Source: Alphaproteobacteria bacterium (GTDB lineage Bacteria; Pseudomonadota; Alphaproteobacteria; Micavibrionales; Micavibrionaceae). Taken from it: a stretch of 64,000 nt of DNA. Both the position numbers and the translations under genes were made by a program. The number at the start of each line of letters is the position of its first letter. Position 1 is the first letter of the stretch. Shown one piece after another: positions 47,809-57,412 of this stretch. The DNA is taken from positions 1 through 64,000 of the forward strand of contig JAGNKE010000014.1 in assembly GCA_018000295.1 (NCBI GenBank), in the 5' to 3' direction. Below the pieces are notes generated by a model that saw only the letters and a list, made by a program, of their open reading frames with translations, was not told the origin of the DNA and searched no databases.

Positions 47809-49073
47809 ACTTCGGACTCGCGGGTTTCTTCACCTTTATCCTGCACCGCGAAGGAAGAGCGAATCAAGCCTGCACGCGCAGCCGTCATCCTCCCCTGCCT
47901 GCGGGTGAGAGCCAGAACGATGCCCATACTCGCCCCCAGCGAGAGAAGGGAGGAGCCGCCGTAGCTGATGAAGGGCATGGTCATGCCCTTGGCGGGCAGG
48001 AGGTGAACGCTGGATCCCATATGGACGAGCGCCTGCAGGCCGAACAGAGTCAAAAGACCGCCGACGGCGAGAATGGGAAACATATCCTCGGCCTGCAGGA
48101 GGCGCTTGAAGCCGCGCAGGACGATAAAGAGGAACAGCCCGATCAGGAACAGCACGAAGAGAATCCCGAACTCCTCGCCCGCGACGGGAAAGATGAAGTC
48201 GGCATGGGCGTCGGGAAGGTTGAGCTTCACCGTACCCTGCCCCGGCCCGGTTCCCGTCAGCCCGCCGTTGCGGAAGGCGGCCAGAGACTGATCGACCTGA
48301 TAGGTGTCACCACTTTCGGGGTTGAAAAAGCGGTCCACGCGGCTGCGGACGTGATCGAAGCCGAGATAGGCGCCGCCCAGAACGACCGGGGAGAGAAGCA
48401 GGATCAGCGCGAGATAGCGCAGGCGCAGGCCGGAAAGAAAGACCTGCGTCCCCAGCACAAGAGTCACCACGACGCTCATGCCCAGATCGGGCTGAAGCAT
48501 GAGCAGCGCGATAATCAGGATATACAGGCCGACGACGAAGAAATAGCCGTTGAGCGGGGCTTCATTCAGGGTGAACGCCCTGCCCGCCTTCTGCCTGACG
48601 CCGCCGACCCGCGCCCATGACACTTTTTGCATGGCTATCAGCCAGGCGGATACCACGATGAACGCGGGTTTAACGAATTCGCTTGCCTGGACGGACATCC
48701 CCAAGATCGGGAGCCAGCGGCGGGCGCCCTTAATCTCCGTCCCGGCAAACAGAGTTATGACGAGCGCCACGATCCCTGCTATCAGCGCGAGACTGCATAT
48801 CCGCCAGATCGTCCTTGGCGGGAGCATCGAAATGCCGATCATCAGTATGAGGGCCGGAACCAGAAAGATGATCTGGCGCTTGAGGAAATAGTAATCCTCA
48901 ACCTCCAGAAGTTGCGCGACAGGCGGGCTGGCGGTGGAGACCATCGCCACGCCGATCAGAGCCAGGATGAGGACCGACAGGAGGAGGCTCTGATCGACCG
49001 TCCACCACCACGCGCCCAGAAACGAGCGGTCGGCGCGGGAGAAGGGCTGGATGTCCTGCGAGGCGGCTGACAT
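47805..49073 (-). CDS. ftsW: Division-specific SEDS protein FtsW
   Basis: A 422-residue polytopic protein with about ten membrane spans. SEDS hallmarks: LMLQPDLGMSVVVTLVLG, a periplasmic loop with DAHADFIFPVAGEEFGIL, and LPAKGMTMPFISYGGSSLLS. It polymerises septal glycan with FtsI. The position between murD and murG separates it from RodA at 2490-3620. The C-terminus extends past the last span by about 35 residues. Confidence 0.96.
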   Translation of the reverse strand: MSAASQDIQPFSRADRSFLGAWWWTVDQSLLLSVLILALIGVAMVSTASPPVAQLLEVEDYYFLKRQIIFLVPALILMIGISMLPPRTIWRICSLALIAGIVALVITLFAGTEIKGARRWLPILGMSVQASEFVKPAFIVVSAWLIAMQKVSWARVGGVRQKAGRAFTLNEAPLNGYFFVVGLYILIIALLMLQPDLGMSVVVTLVLGTQVFLSGLRLRYLALILLLSPVVLGGAYLGFDHVRSRVDRFFNPESGDTYQVDQSLAAFRNGGLTGTGPGQGTVKLNLPDAHADFIFPVAGEEFGILFVLFLIGLFLFIVLRGFKRLLQAEDMFPILAVGGLLTLFGLQALVHMGSSVHLLPAKGMTMPFISYGGSSLLSLGASMGIVLALTRRQGRMTAARAGLIRSSFAVQDKGEETRESEV

Positions 49074-49076
49074 TTC

Positions 49077-50486
49077 CTACTCCCCCAACCGATGCACGAG
49101 GCGGGTGAATTTCTTCCCGCGATCCTCGAAGGATTTGAACTGATCGAAAGACGCGCAGGCCGGGGACAGAAGCACGACCCCTGCCCCGCCGGGCTGGCCG
49201 CGCTTTTCCTGGGCCATGATATGCGCGGAACGGATGGCGGAGACAAGCTTGCGGCTTTTGGTGTACGCGATGCCATACTTGTCCATCCAGTCCGCAAATT
49301 CGTTGGTGGATTCGCCGATCAGGAAGGCGTGGCGGATGCGGTCGGCGAAAATCTCAAGGCCCGAAAGGCCCGCGTCCTTTTTGCGGCCGCCGACAATCCA
49401 GTAAATGTTGTTATGGCAGCCCAGCGCCATCGCTGCGGAGTCGGGGTTCGTGGCCTTGCTGTCATTCACATAGGAGACGCCGTTGATGGTGCGGATGAGG
49501 TGCTGGCGGTGCTGCAAGCCTTCGAAGGATTTCATTGCCTCGAATATTTCAGCCGGAGTCAGGCCGACGACGCGGCCTACGGTATAGGCGCAGACGACAT
49601 TCTGATGATTATGGATTCCGCGCAGGGTTTTTAAATCCTCTAGGACTCCCACCTCGATCACCTGATCGGATATCGCGTCCACCAGCTTGCCTTCGCTGGC
49701 GTACACGCCGCCCTGCTCTTTTCCGCTTATGGAGACAGGGATCACCTTACGGAGCCCCTTTTCGCGGACGGCTTGGAGAATCCGGCCTGTGTATTCGTCG
49801 TCGTTGCAGATAATTGCTGTCCCGCCGCCATAGCCGCTGTGGGCATCGTCAACGAGTTTCTGTTTGACTGCCGCGTAAGGCTCGATCCCGCCGTGGCGGT
49901 CGAGATGGTCGGAGGTGATGTTGATGACCACCGAGATGTCGGGGCGGAAGGTCGGGCAGAGGTCGATCTGGTAGGAGGATATTTCCAGAACCGAATAACA
50001 TTCCCCCTGCGGGACTTTCAGGTCAAGCACAGGGACGCCGATATTTCCTCCCAGAACGGTGGCTTTTCCGTTGGCCTTGAGAATGTGGTGGATGAGGCTG
50101 ACGGTCGTGGATTTGCCGTTGGTGCCTGTGACGCCGATGGTCTTGCCTGTGAGGCCGGAGCGGTAGAAGAGCTCAATGTCGCCGATGACCTCGACGCCCG
50201 CGGCCTGCGCGGCCTTCACAACCCGATGAGGCTCAGGGTGCGTGTAGGGAACGCCAGGCGAGAGAACGATAAAGGCGAATTCCTTGAAATCCTGCCGCCC
50301 GTCGTCGAGGGTTTCGATTTTCAGCTTGCGGGCTTCCTGCAACGCTTCGGGGCGGTCGTCCCCCGCGACAACTTCTGCTCCGGCTTTTTTAAGAGCCTTC
50401 ACGGCGGACATCCCGCTGCGGCCCAGCCCGTAGACCAGAACTTTTTTCTTCGGCAGTGAATTTACGTATGTCTTTAACTTGACCAT
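49077..50486 (-). CDS. murD: UDP-N-acetylmuramoylalanine--D-glutamate ligase MurD
   Basis: A 469-residue Mur ligase: N-terminal YGLGRSGMSAVKALKKAGA, ATP loop GVTGTNGKSTTVSLIH, LEISSYQIDLCPTFRPDISVVINITSDHLDRHGG and C-terminal NDSKATNPDSAAMAL and GGRKKDAGL, followed by LLSPACASFDQFKSFEDRGKKF. It adds D-Glu. The short tail TRLVHRLGE ends 3 bases before the ftsW start. Confidence 0.97.
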   Translation of the reverse strand: MVKLKTYVNSLPKKKVLVYGLGRSGMSAVKALKKAGAEVVAGDDRPEALQEARKLKIETLDDGRQDFKEFAFIVLSPGVPYTHPEPHRVVKAAQAAGVEVIGDIELFYRSGLTGKTIGVTGTNGKSTTVSLIHHILKANGKATVLGGNIGVPVLDLKVPQGECYSVLEISSYQIDLCPTFRPDISVVINITSDHLDRHGGIEPYAAVKQKLVDDAHSGYGGGTAIICNDDEYTGRILQAVREKGLRKVIPVSISGKEQGGVYASEGKLVDAISDQVIEVGVLEDLKTLRGIHNHQNVVCAYTVGRVVGLTPAEIFEAMKSFEGLQHRQHLIRTINGVSYVNDSKATNPDSAAMALGCHNNIYWIVGGRKKDAGLSGLEIFADRIRHAFLIGESTNEFADWMDKYGIAYTKSRKLVSAIRSAHIMAQEKRGQPGGAGVVLLSPACASFDQFKSFEDRGKKFTRLVHRLGE

Positions 50487-50497
50487 GCCTTAGCGTA

Positions 50498-51583
50498 TCA
50501 GCGGAGCTTGAGTGTTGCCAGCCCGATCAGGGCCAGAATCATAGCGATAATCCAGAAACGAATAACAATGGTGGGCTCCGACCAGCCTTTTTTCTCAAAA
50601 TGATGGTGGATCGGCGCCATGGCGAAGACCCTCTTGCCGGTCAGCTTAAAGGAGGCCACCTGGATGATGACCGAGACGGTTTCCAGAACAAAAAGGCCGC
50701 CGACGATGGCCAGAACGATTTCATGCTTGACCATGACGGAAATCGCGCCAAGCAGTCCGCCCATCGCCAGAGACCCTGTATCGCCCATGAAGATGGCTGC
50801 GGGCGGGGCGTTGTACCAGAGGAAGCCCATAGCCCCCCCGATCAACGCGCCGCAGATGATGGCGAGTTCCGCCGTGCCGGGGATAAAGGGTATAAAGAGG
50901 TATTCGGAGAAATCCTGCCGGCCCGCGAGATAAGCAATCAGGCCGAAACAGGCGGCGACGATGGCCACGGGAACGATGGCGAGACCATCAAGTCCGTCGG
51001 TCAGATTGACCGCGTTGGACGAGCCGACAATCACCAGCATCGACCACGGAATGAAAAACCAGGACAGATTCCAGATCACGTTCTTAAAGAAGGGCGGCGC
51101 GACATGGGTGCTGAAGGCGTCGGGCAAGGCGAACATGATTCCCAGTGTCACGAGGAAGGAAATTCCGAACTGCGCCGCTAATTTATGTTTTCCCGAAAGA
51201 CCCTTGGGGTTTTTCTTGGTCAGCTTCAAATAGTCGTCGGCAAAGCCGATGGCGCCATAGCCGACCATCACCAGCAGGGCCAGCCAGACGAAGGGATTGG
51301 CGAGGTCGGCCCAGAGAATCGTGCTGATGCTTACGGAAATCAGGATCATCAGGCCGCCCATGGTCGGGGTTCCGGCCTTCTTGAAGTGGGTTTCCGGCCC
51401 GTCGTCGCGGATCGGCTGTCCTTCTTTCTGTTTCATCTTGAGCCACGCAATCATGCGCGGGGCGATGATAAAACTAATGATAAGGGACGTCATAATGGCG
51501 CCGCCCGTGCGGAAGGTTACGTAACCAAAGAGATTGAAAAAGCTGACGTAATAATGGAGAGGGAAGAGAATATTATAGAACAT
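50498..51583 (-). CDS. mraY: Phospho-MurNAc-pentapeptide transferase MraY
   Basis: A 361-residue protein with ten membrane spans and all MraY loops: [52 protein letters not shown] and the HHH motif in [13 protein letters not shown]. It makes lipid I from UDP-MurNAc-pentapeptide and undecaprenyl phosphate. Its start overlaps by 11 bases the gene sitting in the murF slot, so the two remain translationally coupled. Confidence 0.97.
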   Translation of the reverse strand: MFYNILFPLHYYVSFFNLFGYVTFRTGGAIMTSLIISFIIAPRMIAWLKMKQKEGQPIRDDGPETHFKKAGTPTMGGLMILISVSISTILWADLANPFVWLALLVMVGYGAIGFADDYLKLTKKNPKGLSGKHKLAAQFGISFLVTLGIMFALPDAFSTHVAPPFFKNVIWNLSWFFIPWSMLVIVGSSNAVNLTDGLDGLAIVPVAIVAACFGLIAYLAGRQDFSEYLFIPFIPGTAELAIICGALIGGAMGFLWYNAPPAAIFMGDTGSLAMGGLLGAISVMVKHEIVLAIVGGLFVLETVSVIIQVASFKLTGKRVFAMAPIHHHFEKKGWSEPTIVIRFWIIAMILALIGLATLKLR

Positions 51584-52031
51584 GGCCGCTCCGGCTCTGT
51601 TTTTGTTCGGGGTAGATCAGACGCAGGGCATCGACCATTCGTATGCCCGCCTCTTCATCTCCCTGACGGAAAACAAGGAGATCGCCGGGGCTGATGACCT
51701 CCGGCACGATTCTTTCGACTTTCGCCTCTTTATACAACTCAGAAATCAAAACGCTGACGTCTCTTACTATTGGCACGCGGCGGGAAATATACACGAAATC
51801 CAGATTACCCATTTTAAAGGGAATTGCCAATTCGTTGTTTGCGCCGGGGCGGCGGGGCGAACCCTGCGGGGCATCCACATGGTCAAGGAAGACCGTCTGG
51901 CGCCCATCACCAATGTCGATGAGCTTGTTGACGGCAAAGACCACGCCCTTCACGCTGTCGCGCGGCTGGACGCTGACGGTGACGGTGCGGGTTTTGAGGA
52001 TGGACCAGTAGAACCGATTGTTTTCAATCAT
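51573..52031 (-). CDS. MurF C-terminal-domain-like protein in the murF slot
   Basis: A 152-residue protein lying exactly where murF normally lies, between murE (57 bases upstream) and mraY (11-base overlap). It lacks the P-loop and the first two MurF domains. By eye it aligns with the MurF C-terminal domain: [19 protein letters not shown] and VFLDHVDA match the segment before and at the GDM-x-EL motif, [11 protein letters not shown] matches IDRVxxVG, and [23 protein letters not shown] matches GDVVLVKGSxxxxMxxVVxAL. It may be a decayed murF reduced to its last domain, or a retained accessory part. It cannot act as a ligase alone. The match was made by eye and needs profile confirmation; otherwise it is a hypothetical. 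Confidence 0.55.
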   Translation of the reverse strand: MIENNRFYWSILKTRTVTVSVQPRDSVKGVVFAVNKLIDIGDGRQTVFLDHVDAPQGSPRRPGANNELAIPFKMGNLDFVYISRRVPIVRDVSVLISELYKEAKVERIVPEVISPGDLLVFRQGDEEAGIRMVDALRLIYPEQKQSRSGHVL

Positions 52032-52088
52032 AATGTGCTTTCATTTCTTTTACTTAAGAGAACTCAGTTTTAAGTCTTTTCTGATACT

Positions 52089-53684
52089 TCAGGTCATGGC
52101 GTTGCGGACCTCCTGCGCGTCGTCGAAGGGGGTTGTGATGTTTCCAATAATCTGTCCGGTTTCGTGGCCCTTTCCGGCCACAAGGAGGACATCGCCATCC
52201 TTCATTTCTTTTATTGCTGCCTGAATGGCTTCGCGGCGATCGCCGATGTCCTGCACAGGCTTGCCCTTGCCTATGCCGTTGAGAATGGCGGCGCGGATGG
52301 GTTCGGGTTTTTCGGTGCGCGGATTGTCGTCGGTCACAATCATCCTGTCTGCGAGGCGGGCGGCGATTTCCCCCATGATCGGGCGTTTGCCGGGATCGCG
52401 GTCGCCGCCGCAGCCAAAGAGGCAGATCAATTTGCCTGCCGTATGGGGGCGCAAGGCTTTTAGAACTGTTTCGAGCGCGTCGGGGGTGTGGGCATAATCG
52501 ACATAAACCTCCTTCGGACCTTCAATTTTCTGCAAGCGTCCGGGGACGGGCTGGAGATTTTCGAGGGCTTTCAAGAGCGTGTCCAGCTTGTCTTTTTCCT
52601 CGGCCCAGACCAGACCGAGGGCGCAGAGCGCGTTCATGACCTGAAAGCCGCCGACGATCGGGATTTTCAGCGTGTGTTTTTTGCCTTCGATTGAAAGCTC
52701 CAAAAGCTGACCGCCGGGATTAGGAACGCTCTTTATTAACTTCAGGGTTTCTGCTTTCTGCCCATAAGAGATGATGGTGTGGCCCGCATCCTTGCAGGTT
52801 TTTTCGAGTGTTTCGTATTCGGGCACATCGGCGTTGAGGACGACGGTGCTGTTCTTTCTCAGCACTTCGGAAAAGAGGCGCAGCTTCGCGGCGAGGTAGC
52901 TCTCCATATCCTTGTGGTAATCGAGATGATCGCGGGAAATGTTGGTATAGCCCGCGACGCCGATACGCACGCCGTCGATGCGGTATTGCTCCAGACCGTG
53001 GCTGGAGGCTTCCATACAGAGATGGGTAATCCCCTCCTTCGCCATCTCCGCCAGATTTTTGTGCAGGGTGACGGGATCGGGCGTGGTCATGGAGGCGGAT
53101 GCGGCGATCTTTCCGTCTTTCATGATGCCGAGCGTGCCCATGCTGGCAGCGTTATGGCTGAGCGCCTGCCAAAGTTGCGCGGTAAAATGGGCGGTCGAGG
53201 TTTTTCCGTTGGTGCCGGTCACGGCGGCTATGGTGGAGGGTTGATGAAAATAAAGAGTTCCGCACCATTTGCTGAATTCCTTATGCGGGTTGTCGGCCTC
53301 GATCAGTAAAATCCCCATATCACTTTTGGGGCGTGGTGTTTCCGAGTCCTTGTTATAGTGTGACCATGACACCCCAAACTCTTCGTGGGGTGGTCTTTCA
53401 TAGGGTTCAATTCCTAATCGTTTGCATACTTCCGGGCTCGGGTTCCAGGGCGGACGCTTTTTATAATTTTCCGGCAAAGCGGTCCCTGTCTTGGCGATGA
53501 TGCCTGTTGCGCCTTTTTCCAGCGCCTGTGGGATGAAATCGTGGCCATCGACCTTTGTTCCCTGAAGCGCCGCGAAAATATAACCGGGCTTGACCTCTCG
53601 GCTGTCCTGCGTGATACCCGCAAACGTGCCAGAGAGAACCCTATGCGTGGTTTCTCTTAAGTTTTTTTCAATTTCACTGCTCAT
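52089..53684 (-). CDS. murE: UDP-MurNAc-L-Ala-D-Glu--meso-diaminopimelate ligase MurE
   Basis: A 531-residue Mur ligase. N-terminal domain with GITQDSREVKPGYIFAALQG; ATP loop AVTGTNGKTSTAHFTAQ; EASSHGLEQYR; TNISRDHLDYHKDM; C-terminal YVDYAHTPDALE, FGCGGDRDPGKRP and the DNPRTEKP motif that selects meso-diaminopimelate. It exceeds the usual 490-500 residues because of an insertion of about 45 residues at about 78-125 (53310-53455), between TALPE and ILLIEADNP, in slightly AT-rich DNA with a hairpin. Its start overlaps the ftsI end by 11 bases. Confidence 0.96.
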   Translation of the reverse strand: MSSEIEKNLRETTHRVLSGTFAGITQDSREVKPGYIFAALQGTKVDGHDFIPQALEKGATGIIAKTGTALPENYKKRPPWNPSPEVCKRLGIEPYERPPHEEFGVSWSHYNKDSETPRPKSDMGILLIEADNPHKEFSKWCGTLYFHQPSTIAAVTGTNGKTSTAHFTAQLWQALSHNAASMGTLGIMKDGKIAASASMTTPDPVTLHKNLAEMAKEGITHLCMEASSHGLEQYRIDGVRIGVAGYTNISRDHLDYHKDMESYLAAKLRLFSEVLRKNSTVVLNADVPEYETLEKTCKDAGHTIISYGQKAETLKLIKSVPNPGGQLLELSIEGKKHTLKIPIVGGFQVMNALCALGLVWAEEKDKLDTLLKALENLQPVPGRLQKIEGPKEVYVDYAHTPDALETVLKALRPHTAGKLICLFGCGGDRDPGKRPIMGEIAARLADRMIVTDDNPRTEKPEPIRAAILNGIGKGKPVQDIGDRREAIQAAIKEMKDGDVLLVAGKGHETGQIIGNITTPFDDAQEVRNAMT

Positions 53685-55446
53685 TGGAGGCCAGTTTCTT
53701 CTCCGGGTGTTCGGGCTTGATGTATTGCTGCAGGGGCAGGCTGATATCCTGCGCTTCGACGTAATTATCGGACGGGAGGCCGAGGATGGCGGCCATGGAG
53801 GTGACCACTTTCGCCACGACTGGCGCGGCGACCCAGCCGCCGGTGGCGTAGCCGTAGCTTTTCTTTGTGCCCTGCGGCTCGTCGATCATCACGAAGACCA
53901 CATAGCGCGGGTTGTCGATGGGGAAGGCGCCGATGAAGGAGGAGAGCAGGCTCTTGCGGTTATAGCCCTTCTTGCCGCCGCTTTTTTCTGCCGTTCCGGT
54001 CTTGCCGCCTACATAGTAACCGGGAACATCCGCCTTGCCGCCCGTGCCTTTTGTGACCACAAGACGCAGGAGGCCACGCATTTTTTCCGAGGTTTCCGCC
54101 GAGAGTATCCGCGCCTGCGGCCTGATATTGTCTGCACCTGATTTCAAGATCAGCTTCGGGTGGATTTGCAGGCCGCCGTTGATGATCGTGGCGGTGGCGA
54201 CGCAGAGCTGCAAGGCAGAGACCGAGATCCCGTGTCCATAGGAAACGGTGACGAGCGAGGATCCCGCCCACGGTTCGGGCGGGAGCAGAGGTTTGCTAAC
54301 TTCACGGATATCGAAAGAGGGTTTATCCATCAGGCCGAGGTCGGAGAGAAACGCCTTGAGTTTGTCCATGCCGACCGCTTGCGCCATCATGGCCGAGCCG
54401 ATGTTGGAGGAATGCATGAAGACTTCGGGCACGGTCATGATCCGCTTCTGCGCGTGATAGTCGTTGATCGTGTGGCCGTCGATTTTCAAGGGCTTGCGGG
54501 CATCGAAGGTCGTGGCCAGCGGCGCGTCCTGCGTTTCCAGCAGCGCGGCGGTGGTAAAAATCTTGAAGACGGAGCCGAATTCATACACGCCCATCGTGAC
54601 GCGGTTTCTCAGTATCTCCTTATATTTCTCCTCATCGGAGACATAGAGGCTGTTGGCGTTGAGGTCGTAATCGGGCAGCGAGACTCCGGCCAGCATTTCG
54701 CCCGTCTGGGCGTCGAGTATCACTCCCACGCCCGCCTGTGCGCTGAATTCCGTTATGGCTGTTTCTATCTCGCGGCGCAGGGCGTGCTGAAGCCGGACAT
54801 CAAGGGTCAGGCTGACGTCCTGCCCTTTCTCCAAAATCTTCTGGGCGCTGCGTTCGATGCCGGAGAGGCCGCGCCCGTCGCGCCCGGTATAGCCGATCAG
54901 GTGCGCGGCCATTTTTCCCTGCGGGTAGATGCGGCTATCAGCGTATTCGAAGGCCAGGCCGGGTTCGCCGAAATCGAGAATTTTTTCCTGCTGCTGCGGC
55001 GAGATGTTTGGACGGAGCCACGCATAGCGGGATTTGGGAATGCTGATTTTCGCCAGAGTTTCTGATTCCTTCAGGTCAGGGAAAATTTCCGCGAGGGCTT
55101 TTGAGACTTTCGGCTTATCAAGCAGGAGTTCAGGATCGGCATACAACGATGGAGTCTTCAGGCTGGTCGCCAGCAGGACGCCGTTGCGGTCGTAAATATT
55201 GCCGCGGCGGACATGATCCAGCAAATCCTGCGAGCGGGCGAGGCGCGAGAGTTCCTCGGAGTCTTGCGTGGATTCAAAGTGCCTGCCCTGCACAATCATG
55301 AGATCAATGGTGCGGGCGGCGATCAACAGATAGGCAAGGGCAAATAGCCCGCCCAACAGGATCAAGCGACCATAAGCCAGCTGGAGCGCCGCGCTTTGCT
55401 CGCCCTCCAGATTAATAATGTTGCGCCTGTGACTTCTGAGCCTCAT
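53674..55446 (-). CDS. ftsI: Penicillin-binding protein 3, FtsI
   Basis: A 590-residue class B PBP of normal length. One N-terminal membrane span (about 27-50), the dimerisation domain with GNIYDRNGVLLATSL, then the transpeptidase domain with active-site S292 in EFGSVFKIF, the SSNIGSAMMAQ motif and K482 in GGKTGTAEKSGG. It cross-links septal peptidoglycan with FtsW. Its start overlaps ftsL by 4 bases. The assignment to division follows from the context. Confidence 0.96.
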   Translation of the reverse strand: MRLRSHRRNIINLEGEQSAALQLAYGRLILLGGLFALAYLLIAARTIDLMIVQGRHFESTQDSEELSRLARSQDLLDHVRRGNIYDRNGVLLATSLKTPSLYADPELLLDKPKVSKALAEIFPDLKESETLAKISIPKSRYAWLRPNISPQQQEKILDFGEPGLAFEYADSRIYPQGKMAAHLIGYTGRDGRGLSGIERSAQKILEKGQDVSLTLDVRLQHALRREIETAITEFSAQAGVGVILDAQTGEMLAGVSLPDYDLNANSLYVSDEEKYKEILRNRVTMGVYEFGSVFKIFTTAALLETQDAPLATTFDARKPLKIDGHTINDYHAQKRIMTVPEVFMHSSNIGSAMMAQAVGMDKLKAFLSDLGLMDKPSFDIREVSKPLLPPEPWAGSSLVTVSYGHGISVSALQLCVATATIINGGLQIHPKLILKSGADNIRPQARILSAETSEKMRGLLRLVVTKGTGGKADVPGYYVGGKTGTAEKSGGKKGYNRKSLLSSFIGAFPIDNPRYVVFVMIDEPQGTKKSYGYATGGWVAAPVVAKVVTSMAAILGLPSDNYVEAQDISLPLQQYIKPEHPEKKLASNEQ

Positions 55447-55850
55447 GGGCGGTTCGTTTCCTCTTGTTCCTGAGGCGCGGGAAGACGCTCGGGCTTGCGG
55501 GGAATGATTGCGGGGTATGTTCCCTCCTGCGGCATTTCCAGAGAAGCGGGGATCAAAGCGCCCTCGTTATACTCGTTGATATTCTCCGGTTCGGAGACGA
55601 GCTGGGCGGGCTCCGGCAGGGTGAGGCCGAGATATTTTTTCGCCAGAGCCTCGATGCGCTCGGGGTTATTGAGCAGGCTCCACTCTGCGGCCAGAACCTT
55701 GGCCGACTCCTGCTCGCCAGCGATAGAGAGGTCGAGACGGGCGAGCTGTTTTTCGGAGCGGTTGACGCTCTGGCTGATGTGCATGAGGGTTCCGGCGCTC
55801 AGGGACATGACGAGGAGAACGGCGAGATGGTTGAGAAAGGTTTTTTTCAT
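55443..55850 (-). CDS. ftsL: Cell division protein FtsL
   Basis: A 135-residue bitopic protein: MKKTFLNHLAVLLVMSLSAGTLMHI forms the single span, then a coiled coil with SVNRSEKQLARLDLSIAGEQESAKVLAAEWSLLNNPERIEALAKKYLGL, which is the typical FtsL ending, and a Pro and Glu rich tail. Sequence identity within FtsL is low, so the position between rsmH and ftsI supports the name. It overlaps both neighbours by 4 bases. Confidence 0.88.
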   Translation of the reverse strand: MKKTFLNHLAVLLVMSLSAGTLMHISQSVNRSEKQLARLDLSIAGEQESAKVLAAEWSLLNNPERIEALAKKYLGLTLPEPAQLVSEPENINEYNEGALIPASLEMPQEGTYPAIIPRKPERLPAPQEQEETNRP

Positions 55851-56818
55851 AGGGTGTCCTTTCGGTCAGTAAAGGGGGTTCGGGCGGCGCCCCGCAATTT
55901 TGCAGAGCGTGAGCGGGAGTTGAATGAGGCTTCTTCTTCGGAGGGGCTGACGGCCTTGTTGTAGAGAGACACAAAGACCGGATCGGCTTTTTGCGGGGAT
56001 TTTTCGGGGAAGTGGCGGGAGCCGGAGGGTGTGCGCCCCGACTTTTCGCGGATGAAATTCTTGACGATGGAATCTTCGAGGGAGTGGAAGGTGACGACGA
56101 CCAGACGGCCGCCGGGGGAGAGAATTTTTTCGGACGCCTCAAGGGCGCGCTCCAACTCGCCGAGTTCGTCGTTCACGGCGATTCTTAGCGCCTGGAAGGT
56201 GCGGGTGGCGGGGTCGCTTTTATCTTTGGGCGAACGCGGAACGACGGCGCGGACGGCGTCGGCCAGTTCGATGGTCGTTTCAAAAGGTTTTTGGGCGCGC
56301 TGATTGATTATGCGGTTGGCGATTTTGCGGGAGCGGCGCTCCTCGCCATATTTATAAATCACATCTGCGAGGTCGCTTTCCTTCATCGTGTTGACCAAAT
56401 CGGCGGCTGTGGCACCGGACGCGGTATCCATCCGCATATCGAGCGGGCCGGCGAAGCGAAAGGAAAACCCCCGCTCTCTCTGGTCGAGTTGCATCGAGGA
56501 GACTCCGAGATCAAGGACGAAACCGTCAACCTTCGCGAAACCGTTTTTTTGCAGAATACTTTCGACGTCACCGAAGCAGCCGCGAATAAAGATCAACCGT
56601 GCCCCGAATTTTTCCTTCAAGTCCCGTGCATATTTTTCGACACTCATATCCCGATCAAGGGCGATGACCGTGCAATCCGCCGCCTCCAGAATCGCCCGTG
56701 TGTAGCCGCCCGCGCCGAAGGTTCCATCAACATAGACCGCGCCGTCGCGGGGTTCGAGCGCCCGCAGCACCTCGGGCAACATCACGGGGGCGTGTTCGCT
56801 TGCGCTTGCCGCTCTCAT
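55847..56818 (-). CDS. rsmH: 16S rRNA (cytosine-1402-N4) methyltransferase RsmH
   Basis: A 323-residue SAM-dependent enzyme. Motifs: HAPVMLPEVLRALEPRDGAVYVDGTFGAGGYTRAIL, IALDRD, DGFVLDLGVSSMQLDQRERGFSF, RRSRKIANRIINQRAQKPFETTIEL, TRTFQALRIAVNDELGELERAL and LVVVTFHSLEDSIVKNF. It methylates C1402 in the decoding centre and is conserved at the head of dcw clusters. It overlaps mraZ and ftsL by 4 bases each. Confidence 0.97.
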   Translation of the reverse strand: MRAASASEHAPVMLPEVLRALEPRDGAVYVDGTFGAGGYTRAILEAADCTVIALDRDMSVEKYARDLKEKFGARLIFIRGCFGDVESILQKNGFAKVDGFVLDLGVSSMQLDQRERGFSFRFAGPLDMRMDTASGATAADLVNTMKESDLADVIYKYGEERRSRKIANRIINQRAQKPFETTIELADAVRAVVPRSPKDKSDPATRTFQALRIAVNDELGELERALEASEKILSPGGRLVVVTFHSLEDSIVKNFIREKSGRTPSGSRHFPEKSPQKADPVFVSLYNKAVSPSEEEASFNSRSRSAKLRGAARTPFTDRKDTL

Positions 56819-57276
56819 GGGCCGCTCTCCCGGTCGGCAGGAATTGTCAGGCGCTTTTCGCGGACCTGAGACCTTGCCGTTTTCTTGCGCTCCTCAAACG
56901 CCTTGGGCTGCCAGATCTGAAACTTGCGGCCCAGCCCGACGAAGGTCGCGTAATCGTCCAGGCCGGAAAATTCAATCAGATCCTGCGTGAGCATCACACG
57001 CCCCTCGCCGTCGAACTGGAGATGGACGCTTTCGCCGAAGATGGCGGTGGCGAGATCGTCCTGATCGTCTGAAAAAAGATCGTAATGCTCAAGACGCTGG
57101 CTGATTTCATCCATGCGGTCCCATTCGAAGCCTTCTAGGCACGGGTGGTTGTGGGAGCGGAACAGAACGACACCCAGATGCAGGCGCTCGCCCAACGCGG
57201 CGCGGAACGGCGCGGGAACGGAGACGCGGCCCTTTCTGTCCAGCTTGTTGGTGAATGTCGAGATAAAGAGCGCCAA
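56815..57276 (-). CDS. mraZ: Transcriptional regulator MraZ
   Basis: A TTG start at 57276 gives 153 residues beginning ALFISTFTNKLDRKGRVSVPAPFR, the canonical MraZ N-terminus; GGGAGAGG lies just ahead of it. No ATG gives a family-like N-terminus, since the in-frame ATGs upstream would add 40-80 residues of unconserved sequence. The two SpoVT-AbrB-like repeats hold DRKGRVSVP and DGEGRVMLTQDL, the DNA-binding signatures. MraZ forms rings and controls its own operon. An operator-like array overlaps the promoter upstream. Confidence 0.93.
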   Translation of the reverse strand: MALFISTFTNKLDRKGRVSVPAPFRAALGERLHLGVVLFRSHNHPCLEGFEWDRMDEISQRLEHYDLFSDDQDDLATAIFGESVHLQFDGEGRVMLTQDLIEFSGLDDYATFVGLGRKFQIWQPKAFEERKKTARSQVREKRLTIPADRESGP

Positions 57277-57378
57277 TGCCTCTCCCAAAAAAAACAAGTC
57301 TCCAGACCAGCCCCTTGCCTTCCTGACTTGGCGCCTTGTGCTCCATCGTCCGTGGTCCGCTCTGTCCTTGAGCATACA

Positions 57379-57412
57379 TGGATATTTATGGGATAGCATG
57401 GTCTGATTTGGG
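57379..57412. promoter_or_regulatory. Putative MraZ operator: four TGG boxes with 10-bp spacing
   Basis: On the plus strand the units TGGA (57379), TGGG (57389), TGGT (57399) and TGGG (57409) repeat at exact 10-base intervals, three of them preceded by A. MraZ is known to bind TGGG-type direct repeats spaced one helical turn apart upstream of its own gene. The array overlaps the proposed mraZ promoter. It runs on the strand opposite to mraZ coding. Confidence 0.65.
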
